NCBI GenBank assembly: GCA_020630355.1
Contig: JAHDBO010000156.1
Span: forward strand, 1 to 5,199
DNA from: Saprospiraceae bacterium
GTDB taxonomy: Bacteria > Bacteroidota > Bacteroidia > Chitinophagales > Saprospiraceae
Direction of reading: 5' to 3'
Length of the DNA: 5,199 nt
How positions within the stretch are numbered: position 1 is the stretch's first letter; each line of letters begins with the position of its first letter. The position numbers and the translations under genes were made by a program. This document shows, piece after piece, positions 1 to 5,199 of this stretch. The notes under the pieces are model-generated. The model was not told the DNA's origin. It searched no databases and saw only the letters and a list, made by a program, of their open reading frames with translations.

Positions 1-257
1 TTGTCCTCTGGCTTTTACCAGCAGGTTATTTTGATGAGGGCACAAGTATCTGTCCCTCGATGTTTATTTTTGGTATCGAATGCTTTGGTTGTGGCATTAC
101 CAGAGCTATCATGCACCTGCATCATCTAGATTTTGACGAAGCAGTTTATTATAATAAATTTGTTTTGTTCTTCTATCCTGCCTTAGTAGTCATCTGGGCA
201 TACTGGGTCAAAAGTGCCTATCAGCGTATCAAAAATCCTGTTAATGAACTAACATAA
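1..257 (+). CDS. DUF2752 family small membrane protein, 5'-truncated by window edge
   Basis: The frame is open from the left edge (first full codon at base 3) to a TAA at 255-257, giving 84 visible residues. An internal ATG at 60 exists, but the sequence before it is already family-like (LLPAGYFDEG followed by SICPS), so the true start lies upstream of the window and the gene is partial. The core GIECFGCGITRAIMHL is the hallmark of DUF2752: a Cys-x2-Cys-Gly-x-Thr-Arg-Ala motif followed by a 'hhlDFdeAvyYNkfv' segment and a C-terminal hydrophobic helix (FVLFFYPALVVIWAYWV). Family members are short proteins with two or three predicted membrane helices and no established biochemical role. The paired cysteines could bind metal or form a disulfide, but this is inference. 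The gene converges on the DUF3050 gene. Family identity is fairly sure; function is unknown. Confidence 0.85.
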   Translation, partial: VLWLLPAGYFDEGTSICPSMFIFGIECFGCGITRAIMHLHHLDFDEAVYYNKFVLFFYPALVVIWAYWVKSAYQRIKNPVNELT

Positions 258-287
258 AAAGAGCACTCCATCATTTTGAAGTGCTCT
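256..287 (-). terminator. Rho-independent terminator of the DUF3050 gene
   Basis: AGAGCACT (260-267) and AGTGCTCT (280-287) are perfect reverse complements, forming an 8-bp stem with a 12-nt loop. Read on the - strand, the stem is followed by a run of T (complement of the A run at 256-260), so it terminates transcription coming from the DUF3050 gene, whose stop is about 48 bp before it. On the + strand the stem starts 3 bases after the DUF2752 stop codon but has no T-tract behind it, so any action on that gene would be weak. The U-tract region overlaps the DUF2752 stop codon. Confidence 0.65.
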
Positions 288-334
288 CTGTGCAATCCAC
301 AATGCACACTCACTATGAAAAAAATGTATTTTAT

Positions 335-1123
335 TTAGACTACAGCTAAAGCTGCGATATTCATGTTGATCTCGATGGCATTCCAGAAATTCAAGCGAGA
401 TTCCAATGCCTTTTTGGCAGCGGCTTCGGCTTCTACCCATTTGATGGCATCATTCCCGCATAGCACTTCTAGCATTTCATAAGCATGCTCAAGATTTTGC
501 TTATTATGTACTTTCAGGTATTGTTCCATATAAACTTGATAAGCCCCCAACTCAGGGAACTCGTCTTTCAAGTTATGTACCATTTTCAAGAACAACTCTG
601 GCAATAAAGCTTCTCTTCCAAAAGCAAAAACGGCTGCTATTTCATGGGCTTTGCTCTTGTCTATTATATTAAAAGTGTCTAGCACAAACAATGCCGCAGA
701 AGGGGCCAAATTCCCAGTTGTCATCAATGCTTTAACTAAAGACTCGCCTCGGCGTACTTTTTCAATCAATTGGTCTATGCCTTCTGTTCGAGCACCCACC
801 GATTTCATGCAATCTCTGTAAATATCAAATTGACTCTGCGCCTCTCCCTCCAAATTGATCGTGGACTCCGCATCCATTACCAATTCGTTGACGATGCGAC
901 AAAGTTTCGTATTAACAGTCGGACACCAAGGCAAGGTGGTACAAGTCAATTCTTTCTGAAGCGACTTTAGTAGACTCATGTAATCCCAAACCGCAAAAAT
1001 ATGATGCTCCATGAAGCTCCTAAGGTGCTCCATAGTCACAATATTACTATTAAGAGGGTGGTTAATAATATCTGCTCTTAGTACTTGCGTTGATTCGATG
1101 ATGTTTTGGAGTTTGGTGTTCAT
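335..1123 (-). CDS. DUF3050 family protein (heme-oxygenase-like fold)
   Basis: A 262-residue cytoplasmic protein without signal peptide or membrane segment. It matches DUF3050 along its length: the N-terminal signature FMEHHIFAVWDYMSLLKSLQ (residues 37-56), a following LTCTTLPWCP segment (59-68), NELVMDAES (79-87), AFGREALLPELF (167-178), and the C-terminal LCGNDAIKW (221-229). The family length of about 230-260 residues fits a complete protein. DUF3050 is predicted to adopt the helical heme-oxygenase/TenA-like fold, whose members include diiron oxidases, but no reaction is established for it. Candidate ligands are E39, H40/H41, E80 or D84/E86, H206 and H213. The motif H206-x3-N210-x2-H213 has Asn where metal-binding relatives usually have Asp. 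The ATG at 1121-1123 is chosen because it precedes the conserved helix by a normal distance; no Shine-Dalgarno is visible, as usual in Bacteroidota. The gene is monocistronic, divergent from arsC and convergent with the DUF2752 gene. Confidence 0.85.
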   Translation of the reverse strand: MNTKLQNIIESTQVLRADIINHPLNSNIVTMEHLRSFMEHHIFAVWDYMSLLKSLQKELTCTTLPWCPTVNTKLCRIVNELVMDAESTINLEGEAQSQFDIYRDCMKSVGARTEGIDQLIEKVRRGESLVKALMTTGNLAPSAALFVLDTFNIIDKSKAHEIAAVFAFGREALLPELFLKMVHNLKDEFPELGAYQVYMEQYLKVHNKQNLEHAYEMLEVLCGNDAIKWVEAEAAAKKALESRLNFWNAIEINMNIAALAVV

Positions 1124-1137
1124 GGTACTTCAATTTT

Positions 1138-1171
1138 CAAAAGTTAACCGAGCGTGTTTAGAAACCGTCAA
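1138..1171 (-). promoter_or_regulatory. Candidate Bacteroidota-type promoter for the DUF3050 gene
   Basis: On the - strand, TTGAC (1171-1167) is followed after a typical distance (22 nt from TTG) by TAACTTTTG (1146-1138). This resembles the Bacteroidota -33 TTG / -7 TAnnTTTG promoter, with one extra base inside the -7 element. It ends 14 nt before the start codon, which would leave a very short 5' UTR. The imperfect match and tight spacing make this tentative. Confidence 0.3.
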
Positions 1172-1236
1172 GTTATTTATGACTAGCATCTTATATATAA
1201 ATCGCTTGAAAAACACTTATGTTACTTCTCTTTTTG

Positions 1237-1256
1237 GTTAATAACTTTTTATTAAC
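1237..1256. repeat. Perfect 8-bp A/T-rich inverted repeat
   Basis: GTTAATAA (1237-1244) and TTATTAAC (1249-1256) are exact reverse complements separated by CTTT. No T-tract follows on either strand, and the stem is almost all A/T, so it is a poor terminator. Its place between two divergent genes would suit an operator or a DNA-bending site, but such palindromes also occur by chance in A/T-rich spacers. Confidence 0.45.
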
Positions 1257-1465
1257 AGCCGTAACAACTATATATAAAACTAAATCCAGCCTCCCATGTC
1301 TAATAAAAAACTAATTATCAACACTTTACAAGACACAATAAATTTCTTTCACCATATTTCATTTTAAGATGTTCAAAAGTGACTTTCACATTTTATTTAG
1401 ATATTTGCCGCTATGCTCTTTCCCTTCTGAAGGAGTGTTTATAATTAAGCCTTAAATATATTTAC

Positions 1466-1804
1466 ATGAAAATCTATCATAATCCCCGTTGTAGAAAAAG
1501 CCGAGAGACCCTTCAATTACTAAAGGAGAAAGGAATCGACCCTGAAATCATCCTTTATTTGCAGGACACACCAGATGAGGAGGAACTGACAGCGGTCCTG
1601 CAAAAGCTAGGTATCCCAGCAGAAAAGCTGCTTCGAAAGGGGGAAGCCATTTTCAAAGAACAATTTAAAGGCAAACAACTCAGCGAGAAAGAATGGATAG
1701 CAGCGATGGTCGCCAATCCCAAACTCATCGAGCGACCTATTGTCATCAATGGCAATAAGGCAGCATTGGGAAGACCTCCAGAACAAGTACTAGACATCCT
1801 GTAA
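1466..1804 (+). CDS. arsC: ArsC/YfgD-family arsenate reductase-like protein (glutaredoxin type)
   Basis: A complete 112-residue protein of the ArsC/Spx thioredoxin-fold family. The N-terminal KIYHNPRCRKSRETLQLL holds the catalytic cysteine (C9) in the NPRC-x2-SR context. The arginines that bind arsenate in plasmid R773 ArsC appear conserved: R57 (LLRKGE), R90 (LIERPIV) and R103 (LGRPPEQV). Classical ArsC reduces arsenate to arsenite with glutathione and glutaredoxin. The short chromosomal YfgD-like branch, which this resembles most closely (IERPIVING and GRPPEQVLDIL near the end), is annotated as arsenate reductase although its physiological substrate is often unproven. The ATG at 1466 is right because the conserved motif begins at residue 3 and an in-frame TAA lies at 1442-1444. 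No arsR, arsB or acr3 is in view, so a dedicated arsenic operon is not supported. It has its own terminator downstream and is monocistronic here. Confidence 0.93.
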   Translation: MKIYHNPRCRKSRETLQLLKEKGIDPEIILYLQDTPDEEELTAVLQKLGIPAEKLLRKGEAIFKEQFKGKQLSEKEWIAAMVANPKLIERPIVINGNKAALGRPPEQVLDIL

Positions 1805-1809
1805 AAACA

Positions 1810-1843
1810 AAAACCGCCTCGACCTTACGGTCTCGGCGGTTTT
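1810..1843. terminator. Bidirectional Rho-independent terminator between convergent genes
   Basis: AAAACCGCC (1810-1818) pairs with GGCGGTTTT (1835-1843). Inside, GACC (1821-1824) pairs with GGTC (1829-1832) around a TTAC loop, with a symmetric 2x2 TC/TC internal mismatch between the two helices. On the + strand the stem ends in TTTT, six bases after the arsC stop codon. On the - strand it is followed by a T-rich run (complement of the A-rich 1803-1813), 41 bp beyond the stop of the OmpA-family gene. It should serve both convergent genes. Confidence 0.88.
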
Positions 1844-1883
1844 CCACACACGCTCTTTTCTTTAAATATAAGTCTATTTTTTT

Positions 1884-4307
1884 CTAGAAAGGACATCCTT
1901 GACATGGGTCTACACGAACATCTGAAGGTCTAGTAGAGTCAATTTCCTTGTATTGTCCTTCTGCTGTGTAATAACCAACTACACGGAACTCCGTTCGTCT
2001 GTTCCATTGGTGCTCCTCTTCGCTACAAGGTACGTTGTTCGCACACTGGTTGACGTTTTGGTTCTCACCATAGCCTTTGGGCTTCAATCGAGACTTACTG
2101 ATTCCTTTGGTTCTCAACCACCTGACCACTGCCTCCGCTCTTCTTTGTGATAGTCTATCATTGTAACGATAAGAACCTCTAGAATCCGTATGCGAACCAA
2201 TCTCAACGACTAGTTCTGGGTTATCAATCAATATTTGATACAACTTATTCAACTCAGGCTCCGCATCGTCACGGATATAAGACTGGTCAAAATCATAATA
2301 GATATGCAACAAGAAAGGAATCGCTCCAACAGCTCCATTATCCGCATAACTAACCGTAGGACCAGAATAAGTCGTTGTGTTTGTTGTTTCGGTATAAGTA
2401 GATGGTGGCGTATAAGTAGAAGTCGTCTTTGTAGTGGTCGTACTAGGATTCGTTGGCGTTGTGACTACATCGCCAGGCTCCCTAACATATTTCTGCATAT
2501 AAATGTCCGTCTGTAAGGTCGTCGATTGTGTCAAGCCTCTAGTACATTGGTTGTCTACCGTAGAGGACAAGAATCCAAGTTTTGTTCCCTTGAGCGTATA
2601 ACAACAATCTTCTTTCAACATGAACTCAAATCCACCTGTCGCATCAGTGACCAATGTTTCGGATGTTTCCTCGCAGTCATTCGTCAACATCACCTCAACT
2701 CCTTCAATTGGTTCTCCTGTCGTTTTATCCAGCACTCTACCTTTCAAGTCAAAAACCAAGTCTTCGATTGGTTTTTTGAGTGGTATCTCAACGATTGTTT
2801 TTTCTCCAGGCTTGACATTTTTAGTACAGCCTTCTTTGTTATTATCTTCGTAAGGTTCTTTATTTGCTGTAAACTGACAACATTGATTCAACTTCATCTC
2901 GATTGTTGCGATTCCTTTCGCATCCGTTGTTAGGGTCGCATCGTTACAGTCATTGGTTACTTTAGCACCTTCGATTGGTTCTCCAGTAGCCTCATCAAAA
3001 ACATAAATCTGAACGGGTGCCGCTTGCTTGAAGAAGCTATAGATGTCATCATCACCTGTTCCCCCTTCTCTATCGGATGTGAAATAACCAAAACTGTTTT
3101 CTTCATTTATAGTGATTCCAAAATCATCCGAAATAGAGTTGATTGGATAACCAACATTATTTATTTCTCCCCAAGTACCATCGTTGTCAGTCATGAAGAA
3201 AATATCCAAACCACCAAGTCCTACATGCCCATCAGAAGCGAAGTACAATTTATTATCCTTGCTGTAATAAGGGAAAATTTCGTTGCCTTCTGTGTTGATG
3301 CTAGGCCCTAGGTTGATAGGAGGCCCCCATCTTCCATTTTCAAAATCAGACACGTACAAATCCATTCCTCCGAATCCGCCTGGCATATCAGAAGTAAAGT
3401 AAAGCTTGCTGCCATCATTTGATAAGGTGGGGTGTGCTACGGAGTACTCGTCACTATTAAAAGGTACGCCTTGAAGATTCGTCCAGCTAGTACCTCCATC
3501 AGCGCCTTCTGCGTAGAAAATCTTCAAACGGACAGTACGCTCATCGTCACGCCCTACTTTTCCTTTGTAAAGGTTGTTTCTTGTAAAGAAGATTTGCTTA
3601 TCGCCTTCAGAGAAGAAAGCCGTGGCATCGTGGTACTTGGAGTTGATTCTGTTAGAAAACTTCTCTGCCTTCTTGTACTCATGCTCCATTGTCTCCTCAT
3701 TTACTTTTTTGGATTCTACAAAGAACAACTCTGTAAAAGGGTCTCCTGTCCAGGTATGCTCTCGCTTCACTGGTCCAGCTTTTAAGTATTCAGATGTAAA
3801 AACTACTCCATTTTTGTGCATCATTGGACTAAAGTCATCCTTGGCCGTATTAAATGGCATGTGACGTACATCATAGATACCTGCATTTTTTGTCATGAGC
3901 TCTTCCTCATAGTCACAAGCTTTTGCAAGATATTGTCCTCGTAAATCATCAGGAACAGCAGCGATATATTTATCAAACCACTCCTGTGCCAATTCGCATT
4001 TACCATTCGTATGCAACATCATACCGTAATATAGGTAGTGAACTGGCTCTGCCTCTGGCAATCGCACCACTTGACCATACCAATACTCTGCTTCTGCTGT
4101 GTTTGATATTTTTCTATAACAATCGGCTAGTTTAATTTTTGCCTCTGAAACATCCCTCTTATCTAGAACTTGGGTATACAGTTCAATCGCCCCGATGTAA
4201 TCAAGGTTTTGGTAGGCCTTATTAGCTCTTTTCAATTTTGCCTGACCCAAAACAGTCCCAACGGCCACAAGACAAAAAAGCGATGCGAGTAAGATTCCTT
4301 TTTTCAT
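1884..4307 (-). CDS. PorE-like exported TPR-PD40-CRD-OmpA protein
   Basis: An 807-residue exported protein that probably sits at the inner face of the outer membrane and binds peptidoglycan. In order: a signal peptide (1-21, hydrophobic ILLASLFCLVAVGTVLG, likely cut before Q22, no lipobox); TPR units (about 24-120); a PD40/WD40-like propeller (about 158-425) with blades such as SNDGSKLYFTSDMPGGFGGMD and SKDNKLYFASDGHVGLGGLD; two carboxypeptidase-regulatory-like domains (431-511 and 517-605) sharing TGEPIEG; a Thr/Pro linker (611-654); and an OmpA C-terminal domain (664-778). In the last, D708 of HTDSRG and R723 of LSQRRA sit 15 apart, as the diaminopimelate-binding pair does in OmpA. C755 and C761 probably form a disulfide, and the tail ends CQGCPF. 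This order matches Porphyromonas PorE, a type IX secretion component, but Bacteroidota carry many paralogues, so orthology is not claimed. It follows a PorP/SprF gene on the same strand after 278 bp. The ATG at 4305-4307 directly opens the signal peptide. Confidence 0.93.
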   Translation of the reverse strand: MKKGILLASLFCLVAVGTVLGQAKLKRANKAYQNLDYIGAIELYTQVLDKRDVSEAKIKLADCYRKISNTAEAEYWYGQVVRLPEAEPVHYLYYGMMLHTNGKCELAQEWFDKYIAAVPDDLRGQYLAKACDYEEELMTKNAGIYDVRHMPFNTAKDDFSPMMHKNGVVFTSEYLKAGPVKREHTWTGDPFTELFFVESKKVNEETMEHEYKKAEKFSNRINSKYHDATAFFSEGDKQIFFTRNNLYKGKVGRDDERTVRLKIFYAEGADGGTSWTNLQGVPFNSDEYSVAHPTLSNDGSKLYFTSDMPGGFGGMDLYVSDFENGRWGPPINLGPSINTEGNEIFPYYSKDNKLYFASDGHVGLGGLDIFFMTDNDGTWGEINNVGYPINSISDDFGITINEENSFGYFTSDREGGTGDDDIYSFFKQAAPVQIYVFDEATGEPIEGAKVTNDCNDATLTTDAKGIATIEMKLNQCCQFTANKEPYEDNNKEGCTKNVKPGEKTIVEIPLKKPIEDLVFDLKGRVLDKTTGEPIEGVEVMLTNDCEETSETLVTDATGGFEFMLKEDCCYTLKGTKLGFLSSTVDNQCTRGLTQSTTLQTDIYMQKYVREPGDVVTTPTNPSTTTTKTTSTYTPPSTYTETTNTTTYSGPTVSYADNGAVGAIPFLLHIYYDFDQSYIRDDAEPELNKLYQILIDNPELVVEIGSHTDSRGSYRYNDRLSQRRAEAVVRWLRTKGISKSRLKPKGYGENQNVNQCANNVPCSEEEHQWNRRTEFRVVGYYTAEGQYKEIDSTRPSDVRVDPCQGCPF
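2346..2477 (-). other. Low-complexity Thr/Ser/Pro-rich linker coding segment
   Basis: Residues 611-654 of the OmpA-family protein are dominated by Thr, Ser, Pro and Tyr, with short runs such as TTTT, TYTPPSTYTETT and NTTTYSG. It joins the second Cys-rich domain to the OmpA peptidoglycan-binding domain, so it is likely a flexible tether across the periplasm. Degenerate ACN codons make the DNA quasi-repetitive, which could allow length variation between strains. Confidence 0.7.
2493..3017 (-). repeat. Tandem Cys-rich carboxypeptidase-regulatory-like domain duplication inside the OmpA-family gene
   Basis: Residues 431-511 and 517-605 are two copies of one domain. Both carry TGEPIEG (441-447 and 530-536), then TNDC (C454 / C545), a CC pair (C476-C477 / C568-C569) and a final Cys (C494 / C588). 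Spacing differs by only one or two residues, and the TGEPIEG copies are 89 residues (267 bp) apart. The DNA copies near 2701 and 2970 still share CATTGGTTCTCC-like stretches, so the similarity is visible at nucleotide level too. The four cysteines per unit could form two disulfides in the periplasm; this is inference. Confidence 0.75.
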
Positions 4308-4434
4308 CTGCTTTGTTTTTTATTGTAAATATGGTCAAGATGGTAAACTTCTGAAAGTTGATATTCAATTCCTTCAAACCAAAGTCATCCATCTACAAGC
4401 CCATCTTTATGAAAATTTAAATAATATGTATTTT

Positions 4435-4446
4435 TACATATATGTA
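4435..4446. promoter_or_regulatory. Perfect 12-bp palindrome in the leader of the OmpA-family gene
   Basis: TACATATATGTA at 4435-4446 is a perfect palindrome. It overlaps a hairpin-capable inverted repeat: ATATGTA (4424-4430), loop TTTT, TACATAT (4435-4441). A third half-site ATATGTA is at 4440-4446. It lies about 130 bp upstream of the ATG and about 14 bp downstream of the -7-like motif, so it falls close to the predicted transcription start, where a repressor could act. The A/T-rich setting makes chance a real alternative. Confidence 0.4.
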
Positions 4447-4459
4447 TCAACTATTGTTC

Positions 4460-4467
4460 CAAATTTA
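4460..4467 (-). promoter_or_regulatory. Candidate -7 element (TAAATTTG) upstream of the OmpA-family gene
   Basis: On the - strand, TAAATTTG is an exact match to the Bacteroidota -7 consensus TAnnTTTG. No TTG is found at the usual 19-23 nt upstream distance: the nearest TTGs are 10 and 35 nt away. If used, it would give a leader of roughly 145 nt and let the OmpA-family gene be transcribed independently of the PorP/SprF gene, which fits the hairpin between them. Confidence 0.35.
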
Positions 4468-4532
4468 AAAGGATGGTCAAAAGTCTTGATAATTGTAAAA
4501 AACAATCTGGTGTAGTGTGTGTCCAAAATACA

Positions 4533-4571
4533 TTAAACTCCATTCTTCAATAGCAGAAGAATGGAGTTTAA
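4533..4571 (-). terminator. Perfect 16-bp hairpin after the PorP/SprF gene (terminator or processing element)
   Basis: Bases 4533-4548 and 4556-4571 are exact reverse complements (outer end TTAAACTCC, inner end CATTCTTC), with a 7-nt loop AATAGCA. The hairpin begins 14 bases after the PorP/SprF stop codon on the - strand. The flank after it is T-rich but interrupted (TTTAATGTATTTT, partly in the stem), so it could be a moderate terminator, or a 3'-end stability element that sets the ratio of the PorP/SprF and OmpA-family messages. Confidence 0.65.
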
Positions 4572-4585
4572 CAGTGTGTTATTCA

Positions 4586-5199
4586 TTAGAAATAACGAGG
4601 TGTCACAATTCTAGAATTCTGATAGTTAAACTCGTATCCCAGCATGACCTCGAAAGAACCTTGAGCTGGTTCTTGAAGTTTGGTAAGCGTATAATCATAA
4701 GCGGCGCCAATTCTTAGTCCATTTTTCATAAAATAAGACATCCAAACATCAACAGAATCAAAAGAACTTTGGTCGTCTATCACTTCTATGGCAGAGCGGA
4801 AAGAACTTCCGATCCAAAATTGCTCAAAGAACAGCAATGATAAATCTATATCAAACTCAGTAGGAGCACCTACATTGTTAAAAGGACTGTCTTCTGGTTT
4901 AAAGGAACTGAACAGACCCACATTTTTCACAAGGATAGATGGCTTGAAAATCAAATCATCGCCATTCAAAGGTATCGCACCCCCTGCTGTGAAATAGTAA
5001 TGCCTAAACTGCTTTGCATAAAGTGGCATCTCAGAGCGGTCCGTCAAATCATATTCAATCAAATGGGGGCTGGATACACCTAAATAAAGGTATTTGGAAT
5101 AATAGTATAAACCGACACCAAAATTGGGTAGCCAGTAGCTGGGATTTTCACCTTCAAAAGAAGGGTCAGAACCATCCTTGATGGTCACCTTACTCCAAT
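4586..5199 (-). CDS. PorP/SprF-family outer-membrane protein, 5'-truncated by window edge
   Basis: The - strand frame is open from the right edge to a TAA at 4586-4588, giving 203 visible residues. The GTG at 5186-5188 is an internal Val, since in-frame coding (WSK-VTIKDGSDPSF) continues upstream. PorP/SprF proteins have about 300-340 residues, so roughly the first third, with the signal peptide, is missing. Family hallmarks in order: DGSDPSF, NFGVGLYYYSKYLYLGVSSP, a GGAIPL strand, FKPSILVKNVG, PTEFDIDLSLLFFEQFWIGSSFR, GLRIGAAYDYTLTKL, and the terminal aromatic ending TPRYF. These proteins are outer-membrane beta-barrels. SprF is needed for secretion or attachment of the gliding adhesin SprB, and PorP is a component of the type IX secretion apparatus. 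With several paralogues per genome, the exact member cannot be named. The downstream same-strand PorE-like gene is its expected partner. Confidence 0.92.
   Translation of the reverse strand, partial: WSKVTIKDGSDPSFEGENPSYWLPNFGVGLYYYSKYLYLGVSSPHLIEYDLTDRSEMPLYAKQFRHYYFTAGGAIPLNGDDLIFKPSILVKNVGLFSSFKPEDSPFNNVGAPTEFDIDLSLLFFEQFWIGSSFRSAIEVIDDQSSFDSVDVWMSYFMKNGLRIGAAYDYTLTKLQEPAQGSFEVMLGYEFNYQNSRIVTPRYF

Larger units (their letters stand above)
1124..1465. other. Divergent A/T-rich intergenic spacer, no gene seen
   Basis: This stretch separates the divergent DUF3050 and ArsC genes. It has stops in all frames and no tRNA- or riboswitch-like structure that I can recognise. It contains the candidate DUF3050 promoter, two A/T palindromic tracts (TTATATATAA at 1191-1200 and a TATATATAAA tract near 1270-1279), an 8-bp inverted repeat at 1237-1256, and an odd palindrome CCTTCTGAAGG at 1423-1433. 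For arsC the best promoter-like element is GATATTTG at 1400-1407, one mismatch from TAnnTTTG, without a convincing -33 TTG. It is probably plain regulatory sequence for both flanking genes. Confidence 0.6.

Noticed and set aside
60..257. Complete 65-residue protein starting at the ATG at base 60
   Set aside because: The frame is open to the left edge and the upstream residues match the DUF2752 N-terminal pattern, so the gene is truncated by the window.
335..1123. TenA/thiaminase or true heme oxygenase
   Set aside because: The distinctive FMEHHIFAVWDYMSLLKSLQ and LCGNDAIKW segments point to DUF3050, and no thiamine gene or heme-uptake context is present.
1431..1456. AGGAG Shine-Dalgarno-like motif near 1431-1435 as arsC ribosome binding site
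   Set aside because: It lies about 30 bases before the ATG, too far to act. The GTG overlapping it opens only a five-codon frame before a stop. Bacteroidota rarely depend on Shine-Dalgarno motifs.
1466..1804. Part of an arsenic-resistance operon
   Set aside because: No arsR, arsenite pump or methyltransferase is in the window, the flanking genes point away or converge, and the protein resembles the stand-alone YfgD-like branch.
2235..2933. Open frames on the + strand opposite the OmpA-family gene, rich in Arg/Ile or Phe/Cys
   Set aside because: Their composition is what the antisense of Thr/Asp/Lys-rich coding sequence gives. They resemble no family I know and lie wholly inside a well-supported gene.
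4586..5188. PorP/SprF gene starting at the GTG at 5186-5188
   Set aside because: Coding continues in frame to the window edge with family-like residues, and a start here would lack a signal peptide and about a third of the barrel.
1..5199. CRISPR array, insertion sequence, tRNA or rRNA genes
   Set aside because: No regularly spaced direct repeats, terminal inverted repeats with a transposase, cloverleaf-like sequence or rRNA signature was seen.

Overview
The window looks like chromosomal DNA from a member of the Bacteroidota. The grounds are a PorP/SprF-type outer-membrane protein followed by a TPR-PD40-OmpA protein (a type IX secretion/gliding signature of that phylum), start codons preceded by A/T-rich sequence rather than Shine-Dalgarno motifs, and a TAnnTTTG-type -7 promoter match. 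The DUF2752 and DUF3050 proteins also fit. A Saprospiria-like lineage is possible, but that is a guess from protein flavour only.

Layout: (1) bases 1-257, + strand, the C-terminal part of a small DUF2752 membrane protein cut by the left edge. (2) A hairpin at 260-287 separates it from a convergent DUF3050 gene (335-1123, - strand), a predicted heme-oxygenase-fold protein of unknown substrate. (3) A 342-bp A/T-rich divergent spacer (1124-1465) carries promoter-like and palindromic motifs but no gene. (4) A 112-residue ArsC/YfgD-family thioredoxin-fold reductase (1466-1804, + strand). (5) A strong, probably bidirectional terminator (1810-1843). (6) A large - strand gene (1884-4307) for an 807-residue exported protein: signal peptide, TPRs, PD40 propeller, two Cys-rich carboxypeptidase-regulatory-like domains, Thr-rich linker and OmpA peptidoglycan-binding domain. 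(7) A 278-bp spacer with a perfect 16-bp hairpin and a palindrome in the presumed leader. (8) The C-terminal two thirds of a PorP/SprF-family protein (4586 to the right edge, - strand).

Functionally, the right half forms one module. The PorP/SprF barrel and the PorE-like protein are the kind of pair that anchors a type IX-secreted surface protein or a secretion/gliding complex to the outer membrane and peptidoglycan. The partner adhesin or cargo, if present, would lie beyond the right edge. The three left-hand genes are housekeeping or unknown-function singletons with no evident link to it. I found no mobile element, CRISPR array, RNA gene or clearly new system. The most interesting items are regulatory hairpins, the duplicated Cys-rich domains, and an altered metal-ligand-like motif in the DUF3050 protein.
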